Shown here piece by piece: positions 12,598-26,292 of a stretch of 64,000 nucleotides of DNA (its first letter is position 1; each line of letters begins with the position of its first letter). The DNA is taken from contig NC_134276.1 in assembly GCF_949628215.1 (NCBI RefSeq), positions 129,084,125 through 129,148,124 on the forward strand, read 5' to 3'. The translations under genes and the position numbers were made by a program. Origin of the DNA: Phalacrocorax aristotelis. Its lineage: Eukaryota; Chordata; Aves; Suliformes; Phalacrocoracidae. The notes below the pieces were generated by a model. It was not told the DNA's origin. It searched no databases and worked only from the letters and a program-made list of their open reading frames with translations.

Positions 12598-15500
12598 ACA
12601 CTTGCGATTTGAGAAGTCAGTAGGATGAGAGACAGGCTTTAACTCCTGGGGGAGTTCCTGTAAAGTGTCTGCTGCCTTCAGACAGGAACTTAGGCCTTGG
12701 AGACAATGAGTCCAGTCCAGCAATATGCATCCTGTCTCTGTCTGCACCCTCAGCCACTAATGTCTTAGAGGGCAGCCTTGAGATTAGCCTTGCCTAGTTT
12801 CTGTGCTGCAAGCTGTGAGTGTAGCCTCAGGCCCAGGGGAAGCATGCTTCCCACCACATGTGGGACCACAGAAGCTCACATATACCCAACATGATACCTG
12901 GCTGCCAGGCATAGCCTCTAAAGCAGACTGGGTTGACTGCGAAGGAGCCACAGAGCCCAAAGCCAGGCAGGGTGCAAATCATTTGTGCATTTTTGCACAA
13001 CTCACTTTCACTGAGGAACAGACACAGCCTGTGTCAGCCCTTGCTGCTGTTGCCTTTATCCCATGGGTACAGAGCAGCGATGTGTTCAGAGGAACATTGC
13101 TGGGTTCTATTCCCGGATTAATCTGTATGCTAGGGATGATTTCCCCAGTGGCTTTCTTCTCCAATGCTGGTGAATCATCCCCTCCACTAGAGATGACGTA
13201 TCCCAATAGCTTCTAAACAGGCTTTGGAAGAGCATATTTTCTGTCTTTGGATTAGGCCAGATAGCATCAAGTGATTAGTGGGTTTAATATAAGAAACCTC
13301 CTAGATCCCACTGGATGGTCTTCACCACCCCTCTGGTCCTTCCCCTCTCAAACTTCAAATTACAGTAGCCAGGCCCCTGCTGCACAACTGAGTCTGCTGC
13401 TACTCTATCAATACACTCTGAACATTTTTCAGGAACAAAGTGGAAAGCATTTCCAGCAAATGCTTTTAATGTCACTTTGTTTGCCAAGAGATGCTGCCTC
13501 CTGCCTTAGTTATCATTACGAGAAAACATCGCTGCTTAAATAGGAAAACAAGTGATGATTTTTCCCTGAGTTGCTCATATCTCTAGCTAAGCAGTTTCTG
13601 CACTCCCTGGCAAAGGGACATGGCCAGTGCTGAACAGAAGAAAATACTTGGAGTGCCCTTTTTAAAAAGCACCCCTTTGCAGGCGTCACCTCACCACTTC
13701 AGATAAAACCTGTTGTTAAATATCTATCTCCCCTGTCTTCCTTTTCTCAGATTACATCAGATAGATTGTGTGACTGGTATTTTTTTGGTTGTAATCCATG
13801 CTAACACGCTGTGCTCCTTGCCTCTCTCTTGTGCCTAGATGCCACCTATGAATATATTATGGTCTCACATTTCAAGTCAGTAATTTTAGATACATTTCAA
13901 GAGAGAGGTATTGAAGGAAAGCACAGCTTCCTTCATAAGACATTCACAGCAGATAACCAATAAGCTAACTGAGTACCTTTCCTGGCAATGATCCATTGCC
14001 TTATAGGAGTATTTTGGAAGGGTGATGCTCCTCAGTTGCCTAGTAGCTTCCTAGAGGGAACAATACCTCCCATGGTCCAATGCACTCTCACCTGTGGCTG
14101 ATGGTACAAGGTACTAAAACATAATGGTTTTCTTCAGATTTTCTGTTTCTGGCAGTTTTCTGAGCAGCTCTTTACTTCAGACATAGCCTTGTGGCTCAAG
14201 AAGTAGCTGCTTGCACCTTCCAGTCTTTGTACTGTTATCCTGAGAAAATATTTAAACAGGGGCAAACATCTTTCTTGTGAAGGAGCGGAGTGAGGACCTC
14301 ACCTGCATCAAGCAGCATCACCATTGCCACCCCAACTGGCAGCTCCCAGAAGCAGCCTGGGTGAGACATTCAATAGCCATTTAGCTATGGTATCTTTTCC
14401 TCAGTGGGGATTTTAGAGCTTGTGACAACTGAAAATCGTGCCTTTTGTTAAACAGGATGATAGTACGGTTCCTACCTCTCTCACTATCTGTCTCTAAATG
14501 CCCTTGTACTTGCTCTCCATAAATGCATGTGCCCCACTGTTTCCATGTCTCAGACAGGTGCACTGTGCAGCCACTTCCCCTCTTGGCAACTTACTGCCAG
14601 CCTGCTCCGGAGAACAGCAGACGCCAGTTACAGGCCATGCTCTGAAAGCATCTGCAGAGGGCAGGAAATGAGGATGCCCCTCCTGTTCAGGTGGCAGCAC
14701 TGTTCAGGCAGGTGGTACTCAGCTGTTTGCCTGAGCCATCTGACTGTGGGTATTTGTATGCAGCCCAGGATACTTATAGGCATCTGGAAAGCTTTGGAAT
14801 AGATAACAATTGAGTAACCTACAGGTCTTGGCAGCTGTAAGAGCTGGACAGTAGCTGTGACTACGTGGGAGAGTGACTATATCCTAAATGAAAGACCTGA
14901 ACTTCACCTTAGTCTTCCTTTGGGCATCAGATAAAGTGGACAATAACAGGTCTCTGAACAGCCCACTGAAGAAATCTCTCTCCCTCCCCTGACTCTAAAA
15001 GGAGCCAAAGCCTTTTCCTTACAATTTCTCTCCCCTGACTCAGAAAGATGTTTGCAGGATTCAGCCTGACACATTTTCCAGCCTCACATCCATTGGCACA
15101 TATTTGCCCTGTCTGTGCCACTGGCTGATGATGCCTCTCCAGCCAGACAGAGACTTATCAGCCTCGATAGGATGCCTGTAGTAAGTAGGCTTGGAGTCAT
15201 TTCCCTACAGCTGGGCAGCCAGCAGTGTTTGCTGAACGTATCTGGCAAAGCAGAGTCACCCAACTCTCAGCTGCCTTTTCCTTCACGTCCTGTCCAGGAG
15301 GTATCCATGCTTTCTCCACTGGCACCAGGAAGCTCGTTGGCAGGAATCTGCTACCTTATGCCCGCTGTGGTATCTACGTCAGTCCAAGCCACAGTGCCTG
15401 GAGACCAAGGTTCCTACCTTAACGCTTTGTGGCTTGATCAAGGTGAAATCTGATTGGCTGTTCTGTGGCCAAGAAGTGCCAGGATGGCAGATGGCAGGGA

Positions 15501-15985
15501 AGAAAGGTGAGCAGAGCTCTTTACTGGCATCCAAGATCCTGGGAGAAACCAAATTGCTTCTGTAGGTGTCAAATACCAGGGTGGGTAAGAAGAAAAAGAT
15601 GCCAAGAGTTGTCTTGATTCTGTTAGAAAAGTCAACAGTGAAATATTATAGAGAGATTAAAACCCAATATAATGACTTAATTTATTGAGAGTTAATGTCC
15701 TGGTCCCTCATTGACAAGGAAGAATCAGAGGGAGGTGAAATTGTTAAGCAATTTTATTGCTCCCAGCTCGAGCTCAAGCTGTCCTCTTCCCTTTGAGACT
15801 TTCACAGCTCAGAGAGACATGAGCTACACAGCAGAGACAGATGTCAGTGAACACAAATGCATCTGTGCTGATGTGTGCGTGTGTGAGGGACGTTGGGCAG
15901 GGCTCTGCCCAAGAACCTGGCATCCTTTCCCGATGCCAGCCACTCCTCTAGGCAGCAATAACAGCTGTACTGTTCAGTGTTTCTG
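12598..15985. other. Intergenic DNA, no gene recognised
   Basis: The longest open frame (12803-13216, plus) begins with GTG rather than ATG and shows no domain-like pattern. Nothing else is supported. Confidence 0.5.
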
Positions 15986-15989
15986 TCAT

Positions 15990-16135
15990 GTTTGCACACA
16001 TAGATCTCCAAGTATTTCACAGGAGAAGGAACCGTTGTTGTCTCAGTTCACCAGTGAGAAAGACTGCAACAAGCAGCTGACCTCCCAGATCACCCAGCAG
16101 TTTAGGGAGGCAGGGAATCGTAGCCATGGGAGGCC
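15990..16135 (+). repeat. MIR-like (CORE-SINE) fragment
   Basis: The blocks 'tctcagttcaccagtgagaaa', 'gacctcccagatcacccagca' and 'gaggcagggaatcgta' line up in order with the central part of MIR-type SINEs: the 'gaggaaactgaggc' region, the 'gcccaaggtcacacagc' region and the 'gcagagctgggat' region. The match is old and weak. Confidence 0.4.
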
Positions 16136-16228
16136 ATTAACTCAGAGTGCTACCTGCTTCACTAGATTGCCTCTCTTTTGGTAGAAAAAAGGCAAAGACG
16201 AAGCTTCACAGCTTGTCAAAAAGCCCAG

Positions 16229-16500
16229 AGATGAATAGGAACCAATGCAAAATACCAGCAACTGTACAGATTCAGAGAAGAGCAGTAAACATGATTAAAG
16301 GGCTGGGGAAATGGATTCCTGGGGAGGGAAAGAGAACTAAATATGTATAGCTGCCTAGCTATGCCCAGAGGAGCATACTTAACCTGCTACAAGTATTTGA
16401 TGGAAGAATAATTGTACTGGGAGGAATAAAGGTCTTACAGCTATGAAGAATAGGGTGAAATTAAAAGGGTGGAGATTTAGCCTCTGATGGGCACACTCGA
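16229..16500 (+). mobile_element. Ancient CR1/L3-like LINE fragment
   Basis: Translation from about 16264 gives IQRRAVNMIKGLGKW. This matches the C-terminal LINE block seen in the larger CR1 copy in this window ([15 protein letters not shown]). It is followed by 'aactaaatatgtatag', a sequence common after this block in old CR1/L3 copies, and then by degraded sequence with stops. The copy is much more diverged than the one at 6180-9057. Confidence 0.5.
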
Positions 16501-19500
16501 TAATGGAGATGCTGACCTGTCTCCCAAAGGAAAGCCTGTTGCTCCGCTCATGCAGCGCTGTCTGGGAGACAATCATTCTCTGGTACAGCAGTGGACTCTG
16601 GAGGTTTTTCCAGCCCTATTTACTTGGTTTCTGTGGACTAACAGAGGTTTCCTGTCTCAGTATCCTGTCACTAGGAGTCAGGTGGGTTTTTGTTTTATAT
16701 ATTCTGATGACAGCTAAGGGATACGTGGCAAATCTGTATCACTGGAGAGTCTAACCAAACATCTGCCTCCAGAAACAGAAAGCTACAGTAATAATATACA
16801 AAGCCTTCAGCCCTTTGCTTTAGTGGAAGAAGCATTGTTATTCTTGTCAGAAAACTGAGGGACTGAAATCTAGCATTTCTTATCATTAAGGAAATATTGC
16901 AGATGGTTGGTTGCTGACAAATGTCGTGACAGCAGAGCTCAGAGTACTGCTATCTGAAAGCAGGAAAAAATATAGCAGTTGTCAGAAGAGGGCTTTGCAG
17001 TGTATGAAGGAGGCTTCACTACACAGAGTTGGTGAGTGTAGGTTTAGGCCACTCCAATACCTTGCAAACCACCATCTACTGCTGAATGCAGAGAGTCCAA
17101 ATGGTCTGGGCTTGGTGCATAAGGGAAGTGCACTGCATTCACTTACCTCAGGCAGTAGAAGCAGGCACATTCTTTGAACGTTCATTGATTTACTTAGTAA
17201 GGATCCAGAGTGTTGGACAAAAACTGCTTTTCTGAAATGTGAAATTAAGTATCTGTATGGAAGAGGCTGAGAGCAGAGGTCAAAGGCATTGCTGAGACCA
17301 ACTTTGTGCAGGGCTTTCTTCATAGATCTCCAGACCTCAGAGTATCTTGTGCCCCACACTTGCAAGATGGGGTCTGTATCTTCTCCCATCTCTGCAAACC
17401 CAGAGTACTTTCCACATACATTTTCAAGGTTGTCATTATAACTCGCTGTCTCCTCTGAAGTGCTCACTGTCTCCTACTGAGAAAAGTTACTTTTCCACTT
17501 GATTCTAACCTTCAGTCTCCTCTGCCTAGCACCAAGACAAAGGAACACAATGGTTTTGGGAGAGAGTTGCCTATTTTCTGCTCCTACTTTCCTCTCCTTT
17601 TGGGCTTGTTCTCATACTTAGAGGAAATCTACTCTGAGGCCATATCTGTTATTCATTTGCTTTAACTACGTGAAGTCATATGCACTGCTTGTTGAGGCTG
17701 ACTTTGCCATATGTGTGGAGCTCCGTGTTCAGTCCTGCTAACCTTCAAGAATTTCAAGGGAATATGCCATGGTATAAGATTCTGCTTTGCTCTGCTCTAC
17801 AGTCCTTGGTCTAATATATACTGAGATTCATATTGGATAGCGCAAGAAATGTGGGGCTGGAGCAGGAATTGAACTAACAAACTCCAGTTGTCTGGAAACA
17901 GAAAAAAACCTCTTATGACATAATGAATATTTCCAGCAACATTTTCAAAATATTGTCTGACAAAATAGAGGAAACACAGACAGATGTTGTGATCAGAAGA
18001 GGCAAAATATGACTGTGAGGGCACACAAGTATGAGAAACCATGAAGTGGGAAGATTTGGATTTAGGGTTACATTAGGCTTTCGACAGCACAGTGGTATGA
18101 ATGAGAAGCAGGCCTTACCACTTCTGCTAGACACAAACTGGGATTGGCTTTTCTTGGCAGAACACTGCTTCTCACCTGAAATAATTGTGACTACAGCAAT
18201 AAGACAGCTCTACAGGACAGGGATGGCCAGCCCTCTCTCTTCAGGCAGCCAGTGGAAATTTCCCTTCAAAGTTCTCTGTGGGAAGAACTGCAACATATCT
18301 CACCTAGGCTGTTGATAGCTTTGCACAGAAGATATTCCCAGACTGTGTAGAGACAGCCTTATGGTTCTGTCTTTATTTTCTGTCCCTCACACATTAGGCA
18401 AAAACATTATTGGACTTATTTATGATAATATAAGGCCTCATAGTTCTCTTTGTGTGGGTTTGGTGGCACATCCAGAGTCACAAATATCAGGGCTCAATGC
18501 CATGTCCTCTTCCAGATGCATCCAAGAAGACATTATTTCTTGGTCAGATCTGTTGACTGAAATGATCTTATGGCCAATCTCTTCCACATTTCAGGCAGAA
18601 GGAGCTGACTTATCTTTAATAACAGGTCATTGCTAACCTAGTTCAAATGGCTAAAACAAGTTGTTGTGTCCTGACAAAAACCCACCTCAGCAGGCAGGTA
18701 TGAAAAGAAGCTTACCTCAGGCAAAGGTGCCATGCCAGGAAGCCGGAGCCAGTATGCCCTTCTCCTGGCACAGCAGCAGCCAGGAAAGGGTGTGTGATCC
18801 GCGCCTCAGCTTGACAAGGTCTGGAAATCAAGGCTCATGGTTTCAAGAACATTGGGAACAGGGGCTGATCTGCTGTAGGTTTGCTTCAGCAAACTGCTTG
18901 CTTTCTTCCTTCCCTCCCTTATAATTCTTCCTTCAAGTACAGCAAAGCCAGCCCACCTGGTTTGCAGAGCCTGTCACCGGGCCTTTAGACTGGAGGAACA
19001 AGTGTTTCCTTGTAGAATGTCAGCAGCACATGTTTCTGGGAGACTGAAGGGCAGGTGGTACTGCCTTATAAATCATCTAAACATGCCTAGTGTGATAAAT
19101 GCCTGCTGTATTTTGCATAACATCTGGGACAGCACAGGAGAGACCTTGGGGGTTGGGAGGGAGCAGAAAGTGAACATTTTCTGAATGTTATGAATTGACA
19201 AAGACAGAGATGGTGTCACCATATGGTCAAAGAAACAGTCAGAGATGCTCAGTCCGCCTCCTCTGAGGGGAAAGGCAATGGCTGGGGCACGAATGCACAG
19301 CAACCAAAGGGTATTCATTTGATATGGTTTTGTCAGCATGTGACAGTGTTACGAATAGTGTGGTCTCTGTGTGGCAGGCTGAAAGGACAGAGGGAGGGTG
19401 AAAGAAAAGGAGGAATTGTGTGGCTTTCAGATGAACTGGTTGGTTAATTCCTCTGGGGTTAAAAGGAGAAAGATCAGGAACAGCAGAAACCAGCATGGGG

Positions 19501-19984
19501 AAACGGACTGGCAGGAATTACTACAAGAGTAACAAGGATCAGGACAAAGAAGGTTTAAAGAATGAATCTGAAAAAGTTTGAAGCCTGAGCATGATTTTAA
19601 CACCTTAGTTTGTCCAAACTATCTTGAATGATCTCCATCTATTCCTGAAAAATAAACATGAAACCATATCTCTTGTCACAGAGGACATCTCTTGTTTCAA
19701 CCTTCCTTGCTTCCAGCCCTTCTCCTAACACCTAGCTCCCACCACAACTGGAGGAGAACCCACTTGAGCATATTTTCAACAGGCATTGGAGACTATTACT
19801 CAGCACAGCCCAAAGGAACACTGAATCAATCTTCTTATCACATCTTGTGTGATTGGATTGTTCTTCTTGCCTTTGACACCAGTGCTCCAACCCATGTATG
19901 AAGTTGACTGAATCCCAGGCACATCTGGAACCACAAAGAAAAAAAGGCATCGAGAAATATCAGGAAACCACCTAGCTCATCCCT
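16501..19984. other. Intergenic DNA, no gene recognised
   Basis: The 161-codon minus-strand frame at 16982-17467 begins with GTG and has no recognisable domain. I see no other supported feature. Confidence 0.5.
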
Positions 19985-20385
19985 TGCTATGAAGTAAGAT
20001 GAACTAGAATGAAACCACACCTGGCAACTGGCCACCTAATCTGCTCTTATAAAGCTTTGCAGTGATGGAGTCTTCAGTCTCCCCAGGCAATCCATTTTGG
20101 TCCTTCACTACCATGGCCATTTTATTTCTAGCCTGGATCTTCCTTGCTGCAATTTAAGCCCATTATTTCTTTCCCTATCCACCATGGATGAGAAGAACGG
20201 TTTATTCTCTTTTTCCTTGCAGCAGCCTTTTATATACTGGAAGACTGTTACCACCTTCCCCCTTCAGCCTTCTTTTCTGTAGGCTAATTAACCCAAATTC
20301 ACTCAATCTTTTCATAGGTCATATTTGTCAGAACACTGATTACTCTCATTACTGTCCTCTGTTCAGGCTCCCAATTTCTTTAAGA
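19985..20385 (-). mobile_element. Ancient CR1/L3-like LINE 3' region
   Basis: Read on the minus strand, 20256-20285 encodes SLQKRRLKGE, matching the conserved C-terminal SLEKRRLRGD block of CR1/L3 elements. The continuation 'ggtaacagtcttccagtat' matches the usual ITVFKYIKG-coding stretch with a frameshift. Further along are 'gggcttaaattgcagcaagg' (SNGLKLQQG) and a degenerate end. The fragment is old and non-coding. Confidence 0.65.
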
Positions 20386-23300
20386 GTAATGCTGGGGGAA
20401 AAAAGTTTAAAAACGCATGCCCACATATTTCTGCAAATGGGTGTTTGTGTTCACTCATTGCTACTGATCCTAAGTTAGCACCATGTTTTCACTGGATTAT
20501 TTTCTCTTTATTTCTCTTCTATTACTCTTTTGTTGCTTTCCAAAGACATTCACAATAATTCTTACCTCTTCACAACGCAATAGCCTGTACTGCCTTCGTA
20601 GGCCCTCCTCCTTGTAGCACAAAGGTGGACTTCCCCATGACTTTACAGTGCCACATACTGGACAGTAAATGAAACAAGGGTTTGCCAGCCCAAGCTTAAA
20701 TAATGGCAAAGCAGCCCTAAAAGACTGCAGTGTCTGAATGTGTGTCCTATTGTTCAGAAATGTGTTTTATTACCAGGTAAGATTTAAGGATAAAAGAATA
20801 CATTCACTTAAAAACATAGATTTACAATAATGAAAGCAAGTCATAAAATTATATAAAAATGTTATTAAGATCATACTTAACCTAAGGATTCTCCGTTGTG
20901 GCTTCAGGGTAGTTTTCTCCAGTCCCTATCCCTCTAGATGAGTCAGAATTGGAAGCAAAATTTTTGCAAAATGGCAGTTCCAGGAAAGTTGCTTTGCTAT
21001 GCATTGTTTATACCAAAATAGAGTACTATCATTACTGTAAGTTCTCTTTTTTTGACATCTGAAACATGCGGCAAAATTAATAGAATTCAACAGTAATTGG
21101 TCTGAAGTCAAATGCCTTGTAATACTTTATGCATTTGGAAATGTCTTCATAGTCCAATCTGGGCCATTTATTTCCTGAAATGTCAAGATTACTAAAAGCA
21201 AAGATGAAGAAGAGCATGAGCCAATGTACCTTTGCTCCTGCTGTCTCTGTTTCTATTTCTGCTGCTGCCATAAACATGTCTGATATGCAACACACTGGAT
21301 TAGTTTACCCGCCATGAGGCATCTGGAGCAGGCTGGGGAGGAGATGTGGCAAGTGAGCCACAGCGGGCAGATGAAGGGCTGGAAGAGTGAGCAGGGAGCA
21401 ATAACTGGACTATGGAGACAACTATGGCCAGTGATTGTAAGGGAAGGAAGGTTAAGATCGATCTTTGATAATATTGTGAGAAGCAGAAAAGCAGCACAAA
21501 TCAGGATCCATACAATGCAGTTTACTCCCTGTAGACACTTGTAATGAAATGCCACAGCATATTTGTTATCAATCTCCACCACATTCACAGGCAAGCTGCT
21601 CCTATAGCTTTCCTTCACATGATGGCTGTGTGCAGCATGTGTCTCCTCCCAGCTGGTCTCAGCTTAGAAGCTTTCAGTTCATTTGGGGAGAAAGAGCAAA
21701 GGTAGGATGGGCTTTGCAGAAAGCTCTCCATTGCACAACTTAAGAGTGCTTGCAGAAGTGCTGGCCAGGGTTTCCAACACAGAACAGGAACATTTTCAGT
21801 TTCATTCTGGGTCATCATTTTCTGAGTTACCTTGGATTCAGCGTTGACAGAGCTTCAGAAGTCAGCTCCACTTCCTACTTTGCCAAAGCAAAGCCAGTTC
21901 CTGCTGCTGCAAAGGAGTGGTATGGAGCAGTTTCTGTTGCCTGTGTCATGTAGAAGCATTGAGCTGGTTGCACTCCATACTTCTTGCTAGGGAAAACCAG
22001 CACTCAAGGCTGCTCATAAGCATTTGGATATATGGGTAGAAGCCAGACAAAGGGATGCTGCAGTAGGAGAGGGCATGCACGGAAGGGGCAAGCTGGCCTT
22101 AAGAGGGAGCAATGCAATGTGGAACAGCATCTAGATGAACACCAAAGAGAGGATAGTTAGGAACATCTCCACATGAACCTGAAAGTCTACTTACTCAAGG
22201 TGTAGCTACTGTTTTCCCAGGAGGACCTGTTAGTATTAGCACCATGTAAAATGCTATGGAATAGAGGCATAAAGGCATGCTGTGCCAAGCTGCAAGGCAC
22301 TTCCAGGCAGATGAACATTTAGCACCTCGAATATATAAATACCCTTGCTATATAACAAGGTTTGAGTTATGTTTCTTACAGCCTTCATGAAAATCGATCA
22401 CAGCTCAGTCTCTCAGTGAATATCATCGCAGAAGCAAAATGACTCTTTCAAATGGCTGCCAAACCTTCCCATGCATAAGCCCTAGTAGTCACCCTTTTTG
22501 TCCTTAGTTACTGTGGTCAGTGAGAAGGGCTGATTTCAAGCCTTAGTTTTTGCTCTGAAGAGCCCAGGAGCACTGCTGGAGTCCAACAGTCCTTTCCCAA
22601 GCACGAGCCCTTTACCGGGCTCTCTCTGCAGCAGGTGACATTAACACTTCTCCATATAGTTGTTCAGAAAGAAATGGTTTTTTCACAGACTATTCATTGA
22701 CATATAGCTCCCACAGCTAATCCTAAAGTGCTTTCTAACACCATAAACTATACAGGTTATAGAGATTAGAGCTGAACAAATATTTCACTATAAATCATTT
22801 ATTCAATAAGTTTCACATGTTTTTTTTTTTTCTATTTGTGAACTGTCTGCAAACTGAAAGCCAAATTCCCAAATTCATTCATTAGTCAAAATTGCCCATG
22901 AATTTCCACTGCAGATAGTTTTTGCCCTGCAGGCCATTCATGGACAGTTTGTTATGAATAGCTTCAATTCAATGCTTGGTTGGTTTAGCTGCAGCAGTCA
23001 TGTGGACGTGCCTCTGTTCTGAATGAAAATTCACTTTCAAATATGAACCAATATTCACAGAGAATTTCTGCTTCTGTTCACTCAGCCCTGGTAGGAATCA
23101 GCCTATTCAATCTAACTGAGTAGGTTAAGCTGTCCGCATCAGCACAACGGGCTAGAAAAGGAACAAAGTGATGCCCAGTTTAAATTGTTCTGTGTAAAGG
23201 CAGGATGAGAATATTCTGCTGGACAGTTGTGAAGTGTCAGAGTTGATGTCCTCACTCTTCACTGAAGGATGACCACCAGACATAATTGGGAAGATGGCTA

Positions 23301-25860
23301 CATCTACAGTGCAGCATCTCCTTGTGTAGCACAAGAATATCTGTTCTACTGTAACCTAAGAAAGATGGATGCTTTCTCCTTACTCAGTATTCTCACAATG
23401 AAGTAACATGGGTGAGTTTTGAGTCACAGCCAGACCTAGCTCCCTCTTGCCAACCTGCTTTCCAGCGGGTTAATCCATTCAGCATGTTTCCAGGGTGTTT
23501 GTAAGCATCCTTCGCCTCTCCAGAGAAGAAAGTAGATGAAGTAGAACATAATGTGTTGTAAACACTGGTTTGAAGTTTGAGTTACCGTTCAACAAGCCTG
23601 CAGGCTTCTCTCGTCCTGTTATCTGTCTCCAGCAGATGTTGTTCACATCAGATCACTCTGTTGCAGTCCCTGCTGCTGCCAGTACTGCCAAATCCAGCTG
23701 CTACTCACACCGGGGCTCTGAACAGCCACTGAGCTGCACCTGCTGGTCCTGCTTCTCCATCAGCAGTACATCAGGGCAGCAACACCCTGAAAATCTCAGG
23801 CAGGCAACAACAGGGGCTATGGGTGTCCCTCAGCACCACTGGTGTGCCCTGAGGAAGAGATTTCACAGGCTGATGCAACGTTGCTATTTGTAAGACTTCT
23901 TTTCTTATTTCTAAAACTTGAATTGCTCCATTTAGGTACTTCATGACAGAGAAGAAAAACCAAAGGCCTTCTCAGCTGAGATTTCAGATAAATACATTGG
24001 CAGCTAGGAGAGAATAGTAAATATCCCCAGCTGGCAAAAATGTTGACCTTATGTTGGCCAACTCAAAGCCAGAAGAAACCAAACAAGGTGGTAGGGAGAG
24101 GGAGGAAAAAGAAAAAATACCCCCACCCAGTAAACAACTGCCAAACCTGAAAGCATTTTATTTTGTGATAAACAATATTTCTATTCCTTCCCATGAAGAG
24201 CAGACATTTGCTGTGAAAATATTTCACAGAAATTTCATATGAACTTTCCACCATCTTTCTTATTTTGCCAGACTGTTTTGAAGGAGGTCTAGTACCAGTT
24301 GAATAATAGTTACATGTCTCCAGGTTGCCGTTTGAAAGGTATTTGTATTCTTTGTAAAAGAAAAGCCCCATTACAGAGCATTCAGTATATATACAAGACA
24401 ACAAAACCTTCTCTGGCCCTGTATTACTTTGAGCTTTGACCATGGAAGGTGTTGAGCCTCAGTCAATGCAAGACACTGCCGCCATTACCCTCTACAACAC
24501 CTTTTGCTCAAAATACCTCCAAGCCCTTTCTTCACCAGTTCTCTTTGCCCTTTGCAGTCCATTTGAATCATTTTGCCCTCACCTTGACAACTCATCTTCC
24601 ACTCACTTCTCTGCACCTCTTTCTTCACTCAGCTTTCTTGTAGCACCTTTGCTGAAGCCTCTTGAATAGTCACTCTCTCACCTTTTCCGAAAGGGTCCCA
24701 TGACCAAAGATGCATCCCTGATCCTTTCTGTGAAGCAGTTTTTGCCGTTCTCCATATCTCTCCCTCCATAAGATCTGGTTTTCCAAGGTCTTCTCTCAAA
24801 TGCCTGCGAGCAAATCCAGCATTCCTCTGCTCCTTCAAACACACATACATTACTGAACAGGAAACTACAAAGGCACACATGAAATGGGCCCGCTCATTCA
24901 TCTTACCGTCAGTCTTCTTGCATCCTTCAGGAGAGCAGAGTCTAAACTCCTTGGAACAACTGCCATGGCCTTTTTCTATCTTTAAAGGTTCCTACCACTT
25001 TTATCATGATAAAAAACAAACAAACATCCAAAAAACAAACAAAGAATAAAATAAGCAGTACTTCACCTAGGATGGAGAGGAAACCTCCTTTTGGTTTGCA
25101 GCAGCAGCTGTTAAACAGTGAACAGCAAAGCTGCATCGCAGCAGGGAAGAATGAGAGGGAAAATCCTGTGGCTGGTTAAAAGTACTCTGGCAGGAATTTA
25201 TGAGGGTGAAATAATTTACCTTTCTAACTGTAAAATTTAATTAATTTTCATGTTTTTTACTTGCTGGGACACCTTGAGGGGGGTCATAGCTGTAAGTCTT
25301 GCCAAAACCAAACAAACCAAACTAATCTGCAAACAACCACATGTCATTTTTTAATAACTTGAAAGAAATTGTCCGCTCACTCAAAATCACACTGCTTCCC
25401 TGTGTGTAATGCCTGCTGCCACCCCAGCCTTGCAGCGGGCTCAGCACAGCCCCTCACACAGGCAGGCCCTTCTGCCTCCAAAAGCGGGAGATGGGTGATG
25501 GATCCCAGCTAGAAGTGCATCTGCCACTCAGTCTCCTTCACCCCTTCACAGAAAACCTAGAGGATTTTCCCTCTCCAACATAGGCCTTGGAAGACACGAA
25601 GGTTGCACCCAAGGTTACACGAACGAAGGGTGCCAGGTCCTTCCTACGCAGCAAATGAATGATTACGAAGCTATTGTACTAGAAGGGGAGGAAAAAAAAA
25701 GGTGCATTGCTGGCAACTCGCTTACTTGATTGCATTTTTCCCCTCCCACCCTTTCCTTTGGAGCTATGTAAAACGATAAGAGTAGGGAGAGATTTAGCTT
25801 AAATTAGGTTTACAAATAGCCCAGTGAATAGGGAAATGAGATGCATATGCTGCATGTTAA
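20386..25860. other. Intergenic DNA, no gene recognised
   Basis: No exon or named repeat is supported. Two AT-rich stretches (about 22,740-23,060 and 25,190-25,260) have low CpG and runs of TAAT/ATTA. They could be conserved non-coding DNA or decayed repeats, which I cannot tell apart here. Confidence 0.5.
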
Positions 25861-26140
25861 AGTGTCACCGCCACGCAGCCCGATGCGACTGGGATTTGGA
25901 AAGAAGCCGGGTCCGGAAGATTAGGTGCAAAAGACTGTCAGTCAAGAGCCCGCTGGAAGGTTTCTCAGCGAGCACTTTCCGAAGCGCTTGATGCTGCTGC
26001 CCCCCGCCGGTGCCTCCCGGGCAGCTGCCCGCGCCCGGCCCGGCTCCGGCGGCTCCGGGCGGGCTGGCGCGCCGGCTGCCGGGCTGCTGGCCGGGGGCGC
26101 CGGGGGACTGCGGGGGTGACCCGCGAGAAATCGCCATTTT
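25861..26140. promoter_or_regulatory. Orphan CpG island, candidate promoter
   Basis: By direct count there are about 32 CpG dinucleotides in 280 bp, in very GC-rich sequence (dense from 25,980 to 26,115). The flanks on both sides are CpG-poor. In vertebrate DNA this marks an unmethylated promoter or enhancer-like element. No TATA box, recognisable first coding exon or convincing splice donor lets me assign a strand. The open frames across it are low-complexity Ala/Gly/Pro/Arg frames typical of GC-rich DNA. It lies about 10 kb beyond the probable 3' end of IGSF11, so it is unlikely to be the IGSF11 promoter. A non-coding RNA start is one possibility. Confidence 0.75.
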
Positions 26141-26271
26141 CAAAGGTTTTAAGTGCAGTCATGGTCCGGAGGAAAAAAAGTCTATTAAAAATGACGACTT
26201 CCGTGCTCTCTATTTATTCCCTGTCACTGAGATTTATTTTCTCTCCTAAGTTTTTCTTTCCTTTGCTTTTG

Positions 26272-26292
26272 TTTTTTTTTTTTTTTTTTTTT
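26272..26292. repeat. Poly-T tract (21 T)
   Basis: Twenty-one consecutive T lie about 130 bp to the right of the CpG island, within a pyrimidine-rich region. No retrocopy is recognised next to it. Confidence 0.9.

Noticed and set aside
12803..13216. 137-codon plus-strand open frame
   Set aside because: It starts at GTG, its composition is ordinary and no homology is recognised.
16982..17467. 161-codon minus-strand open frame
   Set aside because: It starts at GTG, has no domain-like pattern and no splice context. Chance frame.
25865..26162. Overlapping open frames on both strands across the CpG island
   Set aside because: They are Ala/Gly/Pro/Arg-rich low-complexity frames expected in very GC-rich DNA, and neither resembles a known first exon, including the LSAMP leader.
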